From contig JAFRUN010000001.1 in the NCBI GenBank assembly GCA_017438865.1, positions 1 to 50,219 of the forward strand: a stretch of 50,219 nt of DNA, written 5' to 3'. The position numbers were made by a program, and so were the translations under genes. This stretch comes from Clostridia bacterium (GTDB taxonomy: Bacteria > Bacillota > Clostridia > Christensenellales > CAG-138). Below are positions 1-8,917 of this stretch, piece by piece. The notes under the pieces were generated by a model. The model saw only the letters and a program-made list of their open reading frames with translations, was not told where the DNA came from and did not search any database. Position 1 is the first letter of the stretch. Each line of letters begins with the position of its first letter.

Positions 1-756
1 AACCACATATTCGGCGAGCGCAAGTGCTATGTCAAAATGTCCCGGATCATGCTGCGTGTGTTCGATTTGCCCTTTCTTTTTTCTGTCAGTCCATTCTGGT
101 GCATCCAGCAGATCTCCGCTTGTAAAGAACATGTACACTTCCAGCCCGCGGAAATCACAGACTGCCTGAACAGCAGAACCTTCCATTTCAACCGAAATGC
201 AGCCGTCCGCCTTGTGCTTTTCAAAGTTATTGACGGTTTCCCGATAGAAAGCGTCTGTAGTCCAGGTTTTGCCCAAAACATACGGGATTCGGTTTTCTTC
301 CATGTAAGCTTTTACGATATCATGGTTTTTGATCCGGATATAGTCAGAGGCAGGCGCATAATGATAGGAGGTTCCTTCATCTCTGTAGGCTTCTGTCGGA
401 ATCATGATCTTGCCTCTGGCAATTTCCTTGTCAAGGCATCCTGCTCCGCCATAATGGACGATCTTTTTCGTATCCAGGACAGTTAACAATTCTTCAATCG
501 GGCCGATACAAGCAGGCGCTCCTACCCAGGTTCTGAAAAACCCGATTCTCTTCCCGTGGTGCCTGAGCAGATATGCCGAAGTTGCTCCGCACGCCATCGC
601 GTATTCTCCGACTTTCTCGCAGTCATAGTGAGCGATCACATACTTTTCAACTTCCTCTGAAAATGTGTAAATGACCGCATCAACCTGAACGGCGTTCTCG
701 TTTTTCTTTATATTGATCTTGGCAGGGGATTTATCATCAAAAGAATCTGTAATCAT
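1..756 (-). CDS. Nucleoside phosphorylase (PNP/UDP family), 3' end off the window
   Basis: The first 252 codons are visible, read leftwards from ATG at 756; the end lies outside the window. The protein matches the PNP_UDP phosphorylase family, which cleaves purine or pyrimidine nucleosides with phosphate in the cytoplasm (salvage). Visible signatures are a glycine-rich phosphate-binding stretch (VHYGGAGCLD, about residue 105) and the ribose-binding motif SVEMEGSAV near residue 198. This last motif resembles uridine phosphorylases, but the substrate cannot be fixed. The start is supported by AAAGGAG 8 nt upstream and by a good promoter at 853-881. Its G+C content is clearly lower than that of the following genes, which suggests a different origin. 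Confidence 0.85.
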   Translation of the reverse strand, partial: MITDSFDDKSPAKINIKKNENAVQVDAVIYTFSEEVEKYVIAHYDCEKVGEYAMACGATSAYLLRHHGKRIGFFRTWVGAPACIGPIEELLTVLDTKKIVHYGGAGCLDKEIARGKIMIPTEAYRDEGTSYHYAPASDYIRIKNHDIVKAYMEENRIPYVLGKTWTTDAFYRETVNNFEKHKADGCISVEMEGSAVQAVCDFRGLEVYMFFTSGDLLDAPEWTDRKKKGQIEHTQHDPGHFDIALALAEYVV

Positions 757-848
757 CGGCTTCTCCTTTCTCCGTTATCTGCAGCATTTCAGGAAATTGT
801 CATTTGCCATATACTGCTATACCATCTCGCCAAATTGCGATTTGTTTT

Positions 849-881
849 GGTCATTATACTATTGTTGACCGACGTAGTCAA
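849..881 (-). promoter_or_regulatory. Promoter of the nucleoside phosphorylase with overlapping dyad
   Basis: On the minus strand, TTGACT (876-881) and TATAAT (853-858) are separated by 17 nt. A GGTCA/TGACC dyad (849-853 and 866-870) covers the -10 box and could be an operator. The transcript would carry a leader of about 90 nt. Confidence 0.7.
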
Positions 882-900
882 TTACCTTGCACTTGAGGCA

Positions 901-945
901 GAAGGAGGCACTTCCTGACGAAGCGCCTCCTTCGGGACGGTTTTT
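901..945 (+). terminator. Orphan hairpin followed by a T-run
   Basis: A perfect 9-bp stem, GAAGGAGGC (901-909) with GCCTCCTTC (925-933), is followed by GGGACGG and six T on the plus strand. No plus-strand gene ends upstream of it: the sequence to the left is the promoter and body of an oppositely oriented gene. It may be the leftover terminator of a gene that has been replaced. Confidence 0.5.
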
Positions 946-959
946 TCTTTGAAAACCGC

Positions 960-988
960 ATGACAGCGCGGACGGTTTGTGGTAAACT
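960..988 (+). promoter_or_regulatory. Promoter of the first MFS transporter
   Basis: ATGACA (960-965), 17 nt, then TAAACT (983-988). A transcript starting near 995 would exclude the upstream in-frame ATG at 979 and favours the TTG start at 1024. The same TAAACT -10 box recurs before lgt. Confidence 0.55.
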
Positions 989-1023
989 GTGTTCGGAAAA
1001 GCGGGGAAAGGAGGGGCGCTTCT

Positions 1024-2232
1024 TTGGAAAGGAACCGGAAGCTGCTCGGCGGCGCGATGGCGTTCATCGTGCTGATGGGCGTCGTCAGTCTGTTTTCGGA
1101 CATGACGCACGAGGGCGCGAGAAGCATCCTCGGCGAATACCTGAACCTGGCGGGCGCGTCGGCGGCGACGATCGGGTTTGTTTCCGGCGTCGGCGAGCTC
1201 TGCGGCTATTCTCTGCGCCTGCTTTCCGGATTTCTCGCGGACAAAACCAAAAAATACTGGACGCTGGTGATCGCCGGATACGTTCTGCAGGTCGCTGCGA
1301 TCCCCGCCCTTGCGCTGATCCCCGAAAACGGCTGGCTCGTCGCCTGCATCCTCGTCGTTCTGGAACGCGTGGGCAAGGCGATCAAAAAACCCGCGAAAAA
1401 CACGCTGGTGAGCTTCGCCGCAAGCGAGGTCGGCGTAGGAAAGGGCTTCGCCTTTCAGGAGTTTCTGGACCAGTTCGGCGCGTTTCTGGGACCGGTGATC
1501 CTCTTTGCGGTCGCTGCGCTTCGGGGCACGGACGATCTGTTTTCCACCTACCGGATCTGCTTTGCCGTGCTCGGCATTCCGGCGCTGATCACCGTCGCGC
1601 TGGTCGTGTTCTCGAAGGTCAGATACCCCGATCCGGCGCAGTTCGAAAAGGAGCCGGAGACGAACGAGCCGTTTCGCATCCGCAAGTCGTTTCTGCTGTT
1701 CATGGCGGCGATCTGCCTCTTTGCGTTCGGGTTTGCGGACTTCACGCTGATCACCCTGCACGCGGCGAAAATGCACGCGTTCCCCGATTCGACGCTGAGC
1801 TTACTGTACGCCGGCGCGATGGCGGCGGACGCGGTCGCCGCGCTGTTCTTCGGCTGGCTGTTCGACAGGATCGGGCTGAAGGCGCTGACGGTGTCCACCC
1901 TGTGCAGCGCGTTTTTCGCCTGTTTCGTTTTCCTGACCGGCAATCCGGTTCTGATCGCCGTCGGCATTCTTTTGTGGGGCGTGGGCATGGGCGCGCAGGA
2001 GAGCATCATGAAAGCGGCGGTCAGCGGGATCGTCCCGCGGTCGATGCGCAGCACCGGCTTCGGCATTTTCGAAACCGGCTTCGGCGTCGCATGGTTTCTG
2101 GGAAGCTGGCTCCTCGGCGCCCTGTACGACGTCGATCCCAAATGGCTTGCCGCGATCTCCGTCGCCGTGCAGCTCCTTGCCGTCGTGTTTTATCTGCTGT
2201 GCATCCGGCAGCGGAAAAAAGAAACGGCATAA
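1024..2232 (+). CDS. Major facilitator superfamily transporter
   Basis: A 402-residue inner-membrane protein with about twelve hydrophobic segments in two halves split by a charged central loop (around residues 205-222). The family moves small solutes or drugs by proton-coupled or facilitated transport; the substrate is unknown. The N-terminal half carries the motif-A-like stretch SGFLADKTKKYW after TM2, and the second half has FDRIGLKA in the matching place. The start is taken as TTG at 1024, because AAAGGAGGGG (1007-1016) sits 7 nt before it and the in-frame ATG at 979 lies inside the promoter. The gene is monocistronic and shares a bidirectional terminator with asnS. Confidence 0.85.
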   Translation: MERNRKLLGGAMAFIVLMGVVSLFSDMTHEGARSILGEYLNLAGASAATIGFVSGVGELCGYSLRLLSGFLADKTKKYWTLVIAGYVLQVAAIPALALIPENGWLVACILVVLERVGKAIKKPAKNTLVSFAASEVGVGKGFAFQEFLDQFGAFLGPVILFAVAALRGTDDLFSTYRICFAVLGIPALITVALVVFSKVRYPDPAQFEKEPETNEPFRIRKSFLLFMAAICLFAFGFADFTLITLHAAKMHAFPDSTLSLLYAGAMAADAVAALFFGWLFDRIGLKALTVSTLCSAFFACFVFLTGNPVLIAVGILLWGVGMGAQESIMKAAVSGIVPRSMRSTGFGIFETGFGVAWFLGSWLLGALYDVDPKWLAAISVAVQLLAVVFYLLCIRQRKKETA

Positions 2233-2234
2233 GC

Positions 2235-2266
2235 AAAAAAACGCACCCGCGCGGGTGCGTTTTTGA
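2235..2266. terminator. Bidirectional terminator between MFS and asnS
   Basis: Perfect 20-nt palindrome (2241-2260, ACGCACCCGC and its complement) flanked by A-run and T-run, so it can end both convergent transcripts. Confidence 0.9.
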
Positions 2267-2280
2267 TTGAGATATGACCG

Positions 2281-3663
2281 TCACATTTCGAGGTTTGCGG
2301 CGGTGCGCGGGAACGGCAGCACGTCGCGGATGTTCTGCATGCCGGTGAGGTACATCACCATGCGCTCGAAGCCGAGCCCGAAGCCGGCGTGCTTGACGCC
2401 GCCGTACTTGCGGAGATCGAGGAACCACTGGTATTCGCTCATGTCCATGCCGAGCTCCTTGCAGCGCGCGTCGAGCACGTCGTAGCGCTCCTCGCGCTGG
2501 CTGCCGCCGACGATCTCGCCGACGCCCGGAACCAGCAGGTCCGCCGCTGCGACGGTTTTGCCGTCGTCGTTCTGACGCATGTAGAAGGACTTGATCTCCT
2601 TTGGGTAATCGGTGAGGAACACGGGCTTTCCGAACACCTTTTCGGTGATGTAGCGCTCATGCTCGCTCTGCAGATCGACGCCCCATTCCACGGGGTACTC
2701 GAACGGTTCGCCGGAGTTTTTGAGGATCTCGATCGCTTCGGTGTAGGTGAGACGCTTGAACTCGTTGTTCAGCACGTTGTCGAGCCGCGTGAGGAGCCCC
2801 TTGTCCACGAACTTGTTGAAGAACTCCATCTCGGCGGGGCAGCGGTCGAGCACGGTCCGGATGATGTACTTCACCATCGCTTCCGCCACGTCCATATCGC
2901 CTTCGAGGTCGCAGAACGCCATCTCCGGCTCGATCATCCAGAACTCGCTCGCGTGGCGCGCGGTGAAGGAGTATTCGGCGCGGAAGGTCGGACCGAAGGT
3001 GTAGATGTCGCGGAACGCAAGCGCAAACGCTTCACCGTAGAGCTGACCGGACCCGGAAAGATGCACCGGCTTTTTGAAGAAGTCCTGCGAATAGTCCACC
3101 TTGCCGTCCCCGGTGCGCGGGAGGTTTTCGAGGTCGAGCGTGGTGACCTGGAACATTTCGCCGCGGCCCTCGCAGTCGGCGTTGGTCAGAATCGGCGTGT
3201 GCACATACACGAACCCGCGGTCCTGGAAGAACTCGTGGATCGCCGCCGCCGTGACGGAGCGCACGCGGAACGTCGCAAGGAATGTATTGGTGCGCGGGCG
3301 GAGCGTCTGCATGGTGCGGAGATACTCCAGCGTGTGGCGCTTTTTCTGCATCGGATAGTCCGGCGGGCATTCGCCCTCGATCGCGATCGCGTCCGCATGG
3401 ATCTCGAACGGCTGCGGCGCGTCCGGCGTCAGCACGAGCTCGCCGTCCGCGACGATCGCGCAGCCGGTGGTGAGCCCCTTGCCGAGCTTGCGCTCGTCGT
3501 TCGGGTACACGATCTGCACGGGGCGGAACGAGGTGCCGTCGTTCAGCTCGATAAAGCCGACCGCCTTGCCCTCGCGCACGGTGCGCACCCAGCCGCAAAC
3601 GGTGATCGCGCCGACGTAGCTTTCCGGCGCTTTCTGAATGTCCTTGAGCTTCAGATATTGCAT
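2281..3663 (-). CDS. asnS: Asparagine--tRNA ligase
   Basis: A 460-residue class IIb aminoacyl-tRNA synthetase that charges tRNA-Asn with asparagine in the cytoplasm. An N-terminal OB-fold anticodon-binding domain (about 1-120, with [12 protein letters not shown]) precedes the catalytic core. Motif 2 is recognisable as [21 protein letters not shown] and motif 3 as [15 protein letters not shown] close to the C-terminus. The length is normal for bacterial AsnRS. The start has AGGAGG 7 nt upstream. No T-box leader is present: the transcript leader from the promoter at 3718-3745 is only about 50 nt. Confidence 0.97.
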   Translation of the reverse strand: MQYLKLKDIQKAPESYVGAITVCGWVRTVREGKAVGFIELNDGTSFRPVQIVYPNDERKLGKGLTTGCAIVADGELVLTPDAPQPFEIHADAIAIEGECPPDYPMQKKRHTLEYLRTMQTLRPRTNTFLATFRVRSVTAAAIHEFFQDRGFVYVHTPILTNADCEGRGEMFQVTTLDLENLPRTGDGKVDYSQDFFKKPVHLSGSGQLYGEAFALAFRDIYTFGPTFRAEYSFTARHASEFWMIEPEMAFCDLEGDMDVAEAMVKYIIRTVLDRCPAEMEFFNKFVDKGLLTRLDNVLNNEFKRLTYTEAIEILKNSGEPFEYPVEWGVDLQSEHERYITEKVFGKPVFLTDYPKEIKSFYMRQNDDGKTVAAADLLVPGVGEIVGGSQREERYDVLDARCKELGMDMSEYQWFLDLRKYGGVKHAGFGLGFERMVMYLTGMQNIRDVLPFPRTAANLEM

Positions 3664-3717
3664 AAACCATCCTCCTGTGGGAAATAACCTGTGTTATGTT
3701 TGCGTTTCGTACAGAGA

Positions 3718-3745
3718 ATTATAACATATTTTTCACGTTTTGCAA
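3718..3745 (-). promoter_or_regulatory. asnS promoter
   Basis: Minus-strand TTGCAA (3740-3745), 16-nt spacer and TATAAT (3718-3723). It lies back to back with the -10 box of the zinc peptidase gene. Confidence 0.7.
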
Positions 3746-3768
3746 TGGTATTTCAACGGAAGATGCGC

Positions 3769-3783
3769 TATAATACAAGCATG
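3769..3783 (+). promoter_or_regulatory. -10 box placed for a leaderless transcript
   Basis: TATAAT (3769-3774), six bases, then ATG at 3781. The predicted transcription start is the A of the ATG. No Shine-Dalgarno precedes the start, and no convincing -35 is seen at 16-18 nt. Confidence 0.5.
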
Positions 3784-4488
3784 GGAAACAGATTGTATTA
3801 CATTTTGGCGATCGCCGTCATGATCCTGTCGGTGATCGCGCAGGGACGCGTGCAGCGCGTCTTCCGGCAGTTCGCGCAGGTCCCCTCGAAAAAGGGCTTC
3901 ACCGGCGCGCAGCTTGCGAACGATCTTCTGTATAAAAACGGCCTGAATCTTCCGGTGCAGCAGGTTGCAGGCGCCCTGACCGACCACTTCGATCCGAAGC
4001 AGCAGGTTGTGGGACTGTCCGAGGCGGTCTACGGCTCCTCTTCTGTATCCGCGCTTGCCGTCGCCGCGCATGAGATCGGGCATGTGCTGCAGTATCAGGA
4101 GGACTACCGCCCCATGCGGCTCCGCAGCGTGATTTTGCCCGCCGCAGGCATCGGCAGCACCGTCGGACCGTTCCTGGTGGTCGGCGGACTGATCCTGTCG
4201 CTGATCTCAACGCATTCCGGAAACATCGGTTATTATATCGCGCTCGCGGGCGTCGCGCTGTACGTCATGATGCTGCTGTTCCAGCTCATCACGCTGCCGG
4301 TCGAGTTCAACGCGTCGAGCCGCGGGCTCTCCATGCTTCTGGAGGGCGGCTACCTTTCCGAGGACGAGCTGCCCGGCGCGAAAAAGATGCTGCGCGCCGC
4401 CGCCATGACCTATGTGCTCGCAGCGCTCGGTTCGTTCGTGACCGTGCTCCGGCTGTTCTCGATTGCATCGGGCGCGCGCCGGCGCTGA
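3781..4488 (+). CDS. Neutral zinc metallopeptidase, YugP family
   Basis: A 235-residue membrane-anchored protein of the PF04298 family. One hydrophobic helix lies at the N-terminus (residues 3-20), a zinc motif HEIGH sits near residue 100, and two or three membrane helices follow (around 115-180 and 210-230). A C-terminal glutamate ligand probably lies after the helices. The family is widespread in Firmicutes with no firmly known substrate. The start at ATG 3781 rather than the in-frame ATG at 3691 is chosen because the upstream extension has no membrane or domain signal and lies over the promoter. The gene appears to be leaderless. Confidence 0.85.
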   Translation: MGNRLYYILAIAVMILSVIAQGRVQRVFRQFAQVPSKKGFTGAQLANDLLYKNGLNLPVQQVAGALTDHFDPKQQVVGLSEAVYGSSSVSALAVAAHEIGHVLQYQEDYRPMRLRSVILPAAGIGSTVGPFLVVGGLILSLISTHSGNIGYYIALAGVALYVMMLLFQLITLPVEFNASSRGLSMLLEGGYLSEDELPGAKKMLRAAAMTYVLAALGSFVTVLRLFSIASGARRR

Positions 4489-4497
4489 AAACGCATC

Positions 4498-4530
4498 AAA
4501 AAACAGCGGGGAGCGGTCCCCGCTGTTTTG
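4498..4530. terminator. Bidirectional terminator
   Basis: AAACAGCGGGGA (4501-4512) pairs with TCCCCGCTGTTT (4517-4528) over a GCGG loop, with A and T tracts on either side. It separates the convergent zinc peptidase and DUF4234/SHOCT genes. Confidence 0.88.
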
Positions 4531-4536
4531 TTGTTC

Positions 4537-5739
4537 TCAAAGGTCCAGAAGCTGTTTCTTCTTCGCGTCGAACTCCTCCTGTGTGATGACGCCGCTATCG
4601 AGGAGTCGCTTGTATTTTTCAAGCGCTTCGGGGACGTCGACGGGCGCGGACGCTTCTTCGGGCGCCTTTTCGGGCGCTTCCTGCGGCACGCCTTCATTGA
4701 GTGCGATCGCGTTGATCTTATCCTGCATGATGATCGGCGGAACGAAGCTCACGAAGATCGCGAGGACCAGACAGGGCGTCGCAATGTCGGAGGCGATCCC
4801 GCGCGATTTCGCGATCTTGTCGATGCGCAGCGCGGTCTTGTACGTCCAGTAGATGATGTAGAACGGAACGAACATGCACAGCAGCAGCTTTTTCGCCGGG
4901 CTGCGCTCCTCCTCGTCCTCCACGCGGTTCGTGTACCACGTCGTCCGGCAGATCCAGATGTAGTACCAGATGCCGCAGGTAAACAGAAGCAGCAGCACAT
5001 GCTTTGCCATGCCGCAATACCCGTCTCCGGCTTCCGCAACCGTTCCGTCGGCGCGCGTTATGGTCTTTTTCGGCTTGCCTTCGGGATATAAATAGGCGTT
5101 GAGCGCCTTGACCGTGCCGAGCAGCGCCAGTATGCTGACGGCAAGCGAGAGGACGTTCTGTACGAACAGCAGCGGAGGATAGCCGCCGTACCGGTCAAAC
5201 ACAATAAGAACCGCATATATGATAACGATCAAAGCTTTGTAGATGCAGTTGATCAGCAGAAGAATCAGCGGCAGCACAGCCAACTTCTTTGCCGTTTGTT
5301 TCAGCTTGTCGTTTCCGTACACGGTAAAGAAAATGATCAGCGTGGCTGCTGCGAATCCGAGCATAAGGCAGACCGAGGAAACGATCGGAAGAAGGAAAGT
5401 GATCTTCGTAAATGCCGATACGGTATAGCCGTTCGCGGCCATATCGCGGAAGGACGCCGCGACAGACCGGACGGAAGAAACAAAACCGAAGAACTCCATT
5501 ACGGCCAGTCCGGCAAAGCCGGCTCCGGCGACCGGGAACGGGACCTTATCGAGGAACAGACCGACAGCGACGGCCGCGTAAAGCAGCACATACAGAATCA
5601 GGGAGACCGGAACATAACCGCTATTAACGCGATACATGATGAGATTTACAATGACGATCAGCAGTTGAAATGCCGCTGCGATGACGAACAGGATCGCCGC
5701 AGCTTTGCGTTCTTTTTGATTGGTTGAAACAGACTCCAT
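4537..5739 (-). CDS. Multi-pass membrane protein with DUF4234 and SHOCT domains
   Basis: 400 residues. The N-terminal two thirds has about six hydrophobic segments of unknown function (residues 12-215). Next comes a DUF4234-like segment (about 245-345, starting KHVLLLLFTCGIWYYIW), with further membrane helices and an RTTWYTNR stretch. After an E/P/A-rich linker the protein ends in a SHOCT motif (LEKYKRLLDSGVITQEEF), a short helical hairpin often found at the ends of bacterial membrane proteins and thought to mediate oligomerisation. ATG 5739 is preceded by GGAAAGGGG. Role unknown. Confidence 0.75.
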   Translation of the reverse strand: MESVSTNQKERKAAAILFVIAAAFQLLIVIVNLIMYRVNSGYVPVSLILYVLLYAAVAVGLFLDKVPFPVAGAGFAGLAVMEFFGFVSSVRSVAASFRDMAANGYTVSAFTKITFLLPIVSSVCLMLGFAAATLIIFFTVYGNDKLKQTAKKLAVLPLILLLINCIYKALIVIIYAVLIVFDRYGGYPPLLFVQNVLSLAVSILALLGTVKALNAYLYPEGKPKKTITRADGTVAEAGDGYCGMAKHVLLLLFTCGIWYYIWICRTTWYTNRVEDEEERSPAKKLLLCMFVPFYIIYWTYKTALRIDKIAKSRGIASDIATPCLVLAIFVSFVPPIIMQDKINAIALNEGVPQEAPEKAPEEASAPVDVPEALEKYKRLLDSGVITQEEFDAKKKQLLDL

Positions 5740-5786
5740 GTTTTACCCCTTTCCGCGCCGCAAACCGTTTTTCCGGCGCCGGATAC

Positions 5787-5815
5787 AGTATACCATCCGA
5801 AGGCGGAAACCGCAA
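5787..5815 (-). promoter_or_regulatory. Promoter of the DUF4234/SHOCT gene
   Basis: Minus-strand TTGCGG (5810-5815), 17 nt, TATACT (5787-5792), placed just after the terminator of the antiporter gene. Confidence 0.6.
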
Positions 5816-5830
5816 GATTTTTCGCCGGAT

Positions 5831-5866
5831 AAAAAACGAACCGCCCGTGAAAACGGGCGGCTTGCG
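5831..5866 (-). terminator. Terminator of the antiporter gene
   Basis: On the minus strand AAGCCGCCCG, loop TTTTCA, CGGGCGGTT, then CGTTTTTT. It follows the antiporter stop by a few bases. Confidence 0.85.
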
Positions 5867-5871
5867 TTTTG

Positions 5872-7248
5872 TCAATTCTTTTTCGCGGCTTGTTTTTCGC
5901 GGAGCTTCATGTTGCGCTGCGCCTGCTTTTGACCGGCTTCGGAAACCGTGTTCCGTCCCAGCGCTTCCTGGTATTTGCGCGCTCTGCGGTCCTGCACGTT
6001 TTCGCGGGACGGCTTGATGTCGCCCGCACGGGTCAGCGCCCACTTGGTAAGCAGCGGACCGACCAGCTCGTAGATCAGCACGCTGAACAGGATGATGTTC
6101 TTGATCAGCACGCCGTCGGACGTGCCCAGCTTCGCTGCGGTCACGCACATGCCGAGTGCGACGCCCGCCTGCGGCAGAAGCGTGAAGCCCAGGTATTTTT
6201 TGACGGTCGGATCGCATTTCGTCGCCGCACAGCTCAGGTAGGAGCCGACGTATTTGCCGGCGGAGCGCGTGAGGATGTAGACGATGCCGATCAGGATGAC
6301 GGCGCCGCTGGACAGCACGCCGAGCTCCAGCTCAGCGCCGCTGAGGACGAAGAAGAGCGCGAAAAGCGGCGCAGTCCATTTATTCGCGCGCTCCATGAGG
6401 TCCTGCGCAAGCGGGCAGATGTTGCAGAACACCGTGCCGAGCATCATGCACACCAGAAGCGTCGAGAAGGAGATTTTAACGCGTCCGATCTCAAAGGAGA
6501 GCATGGAAAGCGCGACGGTGAGGACGACGAACGCGATGGTTAAGGAAAGACGGTTCGAGTTGGAGAAGAACGTGCGCTCCAGCATCGTGAGCACCCATCC
6601 GAGGAACGCGCCGAGCGCGAGCGACGCGACGATCTCGATGAGCGGCTCCACCAGAATGCCGATAAGGTCGGTCTGCCCGGTCACCATCGAGGTGGCGATG
6701 CCGAAGGACACGGAAAACACCGCAAGCCCCACGGCGTCGTCGAGCGCGACCACGGGCAGCAGGATGTCGGTCAGCTTGCCCTTCGCCTTGTACTGCCGCA
6801 CGACCATCAGCGTGGCGGCCGGCGCGGTGGCGGACGCGATCGCGCCGAGCGTGATCGCCGCTTCGATCGACAGCTTGTCGGGCATCAGGAAATGAAGCGC
6901 GACGAGCAGCACGTCGACAAGCAGCGTTGCCGCGAGCGCCTGAAAGATACCCACGACAACTGCCTGCTTGCCGATCGACTTCAGCTGCGAAAGCAGAAAC
7001 TCGTTGCCGATGGAAAAGGCGATGAAGCCGAGCGCGGTGTTCGTGATCACCGACATGCTCTCCACTTCCGCGGTGCTGGAAAAGCCGACGCCCTCGACGC
7101 CGAGTCTTCCGAGGCAATGCGGACCGACGATGAGACCGGCGATCAGAAACGCCGTCACATCCGGCAGATGCAGTTTCAGGAGCTTAAATAAACGCGTCAT
7201 CAAAAGCCCGATCAGAAGGGCGAGCGCCGCTGCAAGCAAGGTTCCCAT
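5872..7248 (-). CDS. Cation:proton antiporter, CPA2/Kef-like
   Basis: 458-residue inner-membrane protein of the sodium/hydrogen exchanger fold (PF00999) with about twelve hydrophobic segments. The conserved ion-binding aspartate pair is visible in VVALDDAVGLAVF near residue 170. A second conserved region, LLPQAGVALG, follows near residue 360. It lacks the TrkA-N/TrkA-C nucleotide-binding domains of full KefB/C. Instead it ends in a positively charged, Q/K/R-rich cytoplasmic tail (about 405-458). Probable roles are pH or Na+/K+ homeostasis. ATG 7248 has GGAGG 7 nt upstream. Confidence 0.88.
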   Translation of the reverse strand: MGTLLAAALALLIGLLMTRLFKLLKLHLPDVTAFLIAGLIVGPHCLGRLGVEGVGFSSTAEVESMSVITNTALGFIAFSIGNEFLLSQLKSIGKQAVVVGIFQALAATLLVDVLLVALHFLMPDKLSIEAAITLGAIASATAPAATLMVVRQYKAKGKLTDILLPVVALDDAVGLAVFSVSFGIATSMVTGQTDLIGILVEPLIEIVASLALGAFLGWVLTMLERTFFSNSNRLSLTIAFVVLTVALSMLSFEIGRVKISFSTLLVCMMLGTVFCNICPLAQDLMERANKWTAPLFALFFVLSGAELELGVLSSGAVILIGIVYILTRSAGKYVGSYLSCAATKCDPTVKKYLGFTLLPQAGVALGMCVTAAKLGTSDGVLIKNIILFSVLIYELVGPLLTKWALTRAGDIKPSRENVQDRRARKYQEALGRNTVSEAGQKQAQRNMKLREKQAAKKN

Positions 7249-7279
7249 AAGTATGCCTCCGTTTTGTCAACAAGATTGT

Positions 7280-7307
7280 ATCATAACACAATGAAGCAGA
7301 AAGTCAA
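7280..7307 (-). promoter_or_regulatory. Promoter of the antiporter gene
   Basis: Minus-strand TTGACT (7302-7307), 16 nt, TATGAT (7280-7285). Confidence 0.65.
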
Positions 7308-7431
7308 GAGGCGGCGCCGTCTGTCCGGAAGAAGATTCGCGGCGGACCGATAAACACGGCTTTCGGCCCGTCTTTTTTCCGGAATCATGCATTTGTAACA
7401 AAAAAGTGCAGATTTTGACGCATTTCCGTGA

Positions 7432-7446
7432 TACAATACCGACATG
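7432..7446 (+). promoter_or_regulatory. -10 box placed for a leaderless transcript
   Basis: TACAAT (7432-7437), six bases, then ATG at 7444. There is no Shine-Dalgarno in the preceding 25 nt and the -35 region is weak. The spacing is the same as at 3769 and 38472. Confidence 0.45.
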
Positions 7447-8886
7447 AAGAAATACAGGATAACAATCATCACGGTTCTGTGCGCGCTGCTGCTGCTTGCC
7501 GCATGCACGGGTGAACCGCAAAAAACAGCAGAGCCGGTTCAAACGGAGATCGCGGAAGAGATCGTGGTTTTGCCGGAACCGTCCCCTGCGGAAACCGGTC
7601 CGGCCGATCCCGACGACTATGTCGGCGTCTACGCAAACGGCAATACCGATTTCGTCGTACTCGAGGAGATCGAAGACTCCTATGTGATGTCGGTCGTGCT
7701 GTACCGGCTGATCGGACTGGACGGGGGAACGGTCTCCGCGTCCGAAGACGGCGTCGTATACCGGTCCGTCGATCCCGAGGGCAATCCGATGACGGTCACG
7801 TTCTGCCGGGACGGGGAACAGTACGCGCTGCGCGTGGACGAAAGCACATGGGAATATCTCGCGCCCGGAACGGTCGTTTCCGGCTTTGAACGTGTCGAGA
7901 GTCTGCCTGCGCCGACGGGCGAATACGGCGAGCAGATCGATCCGGACGACCTTCCGCATACGCCGAAGGGACAATATACGTTCAACCCGAAGGTCTGTTC
8001 CGTCTTTATGGAGGAGGTCTTCGGCAGCGACATGTGCGAGGCGTGGTACAATCTCGTCGACGCGGTTTTGAAGGGCGAGGACACCTTTGCCTGCAAGGAC
8101 CAGTACACCTACGACTGGATGATGGGACAGTTCCCCGAGCATTGCCTGCCGATTTTAAAGGAGCTCATCGACTACGCCTGGGATCGCGAAAACTCCGTCA
8201 AGGACGGCGTCGCGAGCTTCACCTATCTCGTTCCGCTCGAGGAAGCGAGAGCGCGGATCGACGAATTCGGGGAAATGATCGAGGGTATGCTGAACGAGAT
8301 CTTTGAAGACGATTATTCGGATTTCGAGAAGTGTCTCGCGCTGTATGCGTATTTCTCCGATCACTATCAATACGACTGGGATACATATGCGAAGATGTAC
8401 GACGAGTATGTGGATTATACCTCATGCTACCGCTTCTTCCAGACCGGGATCGGCATCTGCCACGAGATCTCGTCGGCGTATTCCTATCTGCTTCTGCAGG
8501 CGGGCGTGCAGGCGACGACCATGAGCGAAACGCGCGCCTACGATCTTTCCGGACACCAATGGAGCTATGTGCGGATCAACGGGAAGGAATATCACATCGA
8601 TCCGACCTATGTGCTCGGCACCGGCGGCGCGCTGCGCTATTTTATGATGACCGACGAAAAGCGCGAAGAGGAGGACAGTTACGATCCCGCGACATTCTAC
8701 GCCGTGTCCCATTATTCGCGGGAAAACCCGCATCCCGCCTATGCCGCGGACGACGAAACGTTCTCGCCGCTGTGGGAGTATGATTTCGAATCGTTCGACC
8801 ACGCGACGCACACCGTGCTCTGCCCGGTCGAGGCGGGAGATTACGGCGAATGGTCGCATTTTGAGTTTGATTATTCCGGGTATTGA
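7444..8886 (+). CDS. Lipoprotein with transglutaminase-like domain
   Basis: 480 residues. A lipoprotein signal (MKKYR..., hydrophobic core, lipobox LLAAC with the lipidated Cys at about residue 21) is followed by an E/P/T-rich linker. A poorly conserved middle region comes next. The C-terminal part, about 285-420, has the Cys-His-Asp order of the transglutaminase/protease fold: GIGICHEISSAYS, then SGHQWSYVRI and EYHIDPTY. Such surface proteins may act on proteins or peptides, but the substrate is unknown. The mature protein is strongly acidic. Its ATG sits 6 nt after a -10 box, so it may be translated without a leader. Confidence 0.8.
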   Translation: MKKYRITIITVLCALLLLAACTGEPQKTAEPVQTEIAEEIVVLPEPSPAETGPADPDDYVGVYANGNTDFVVLEEIEDSYVMSVVLYRLIGLDGGTVSASEDGVVYRSVDPEGNPMTVTFCRDGEQYALRVDESTWEYLAPGTVVSGFERVESLPAPTGEYGEQIDPDDLPHTPKGQYTFNPKVCSVFMEEVFGSDMCEAWYNLVDAVLKGEDTFACKDQYTYDWMMGQFPEHCLPILKELIDYAWDRENSVKDGVASFTYLVPLEEARARIDEFGEMIEGMLNEIFEDDYSDFEKCLALYAYFSDHYQYDWDTYAKMYDEYVDYTSCYRFFQTGIGICHEISSAYSYLLLQAGVQATTMSETRAYDLSGHQWSYVRINGKEYHIDPTYVLGTGGALRYFMMTDEKREEEDSYDPATFYAVSHYSRENPHPAYAADDETFSPLWEYDFESFDHATHTVLCPVEAGDYGEWSHFEFDYSGY

Positions 8887-8917
8887 GCGGTCAAGATCGG
8901 ATTTCGGGGAGGAAACG

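Noticed and set aside
3664..3745. T-box riboswitch before asnS (and before leuS, 36404-36470)
   Set aside because: Both leaders are too short and lack the AGGGTGG-type antiterminator motif.
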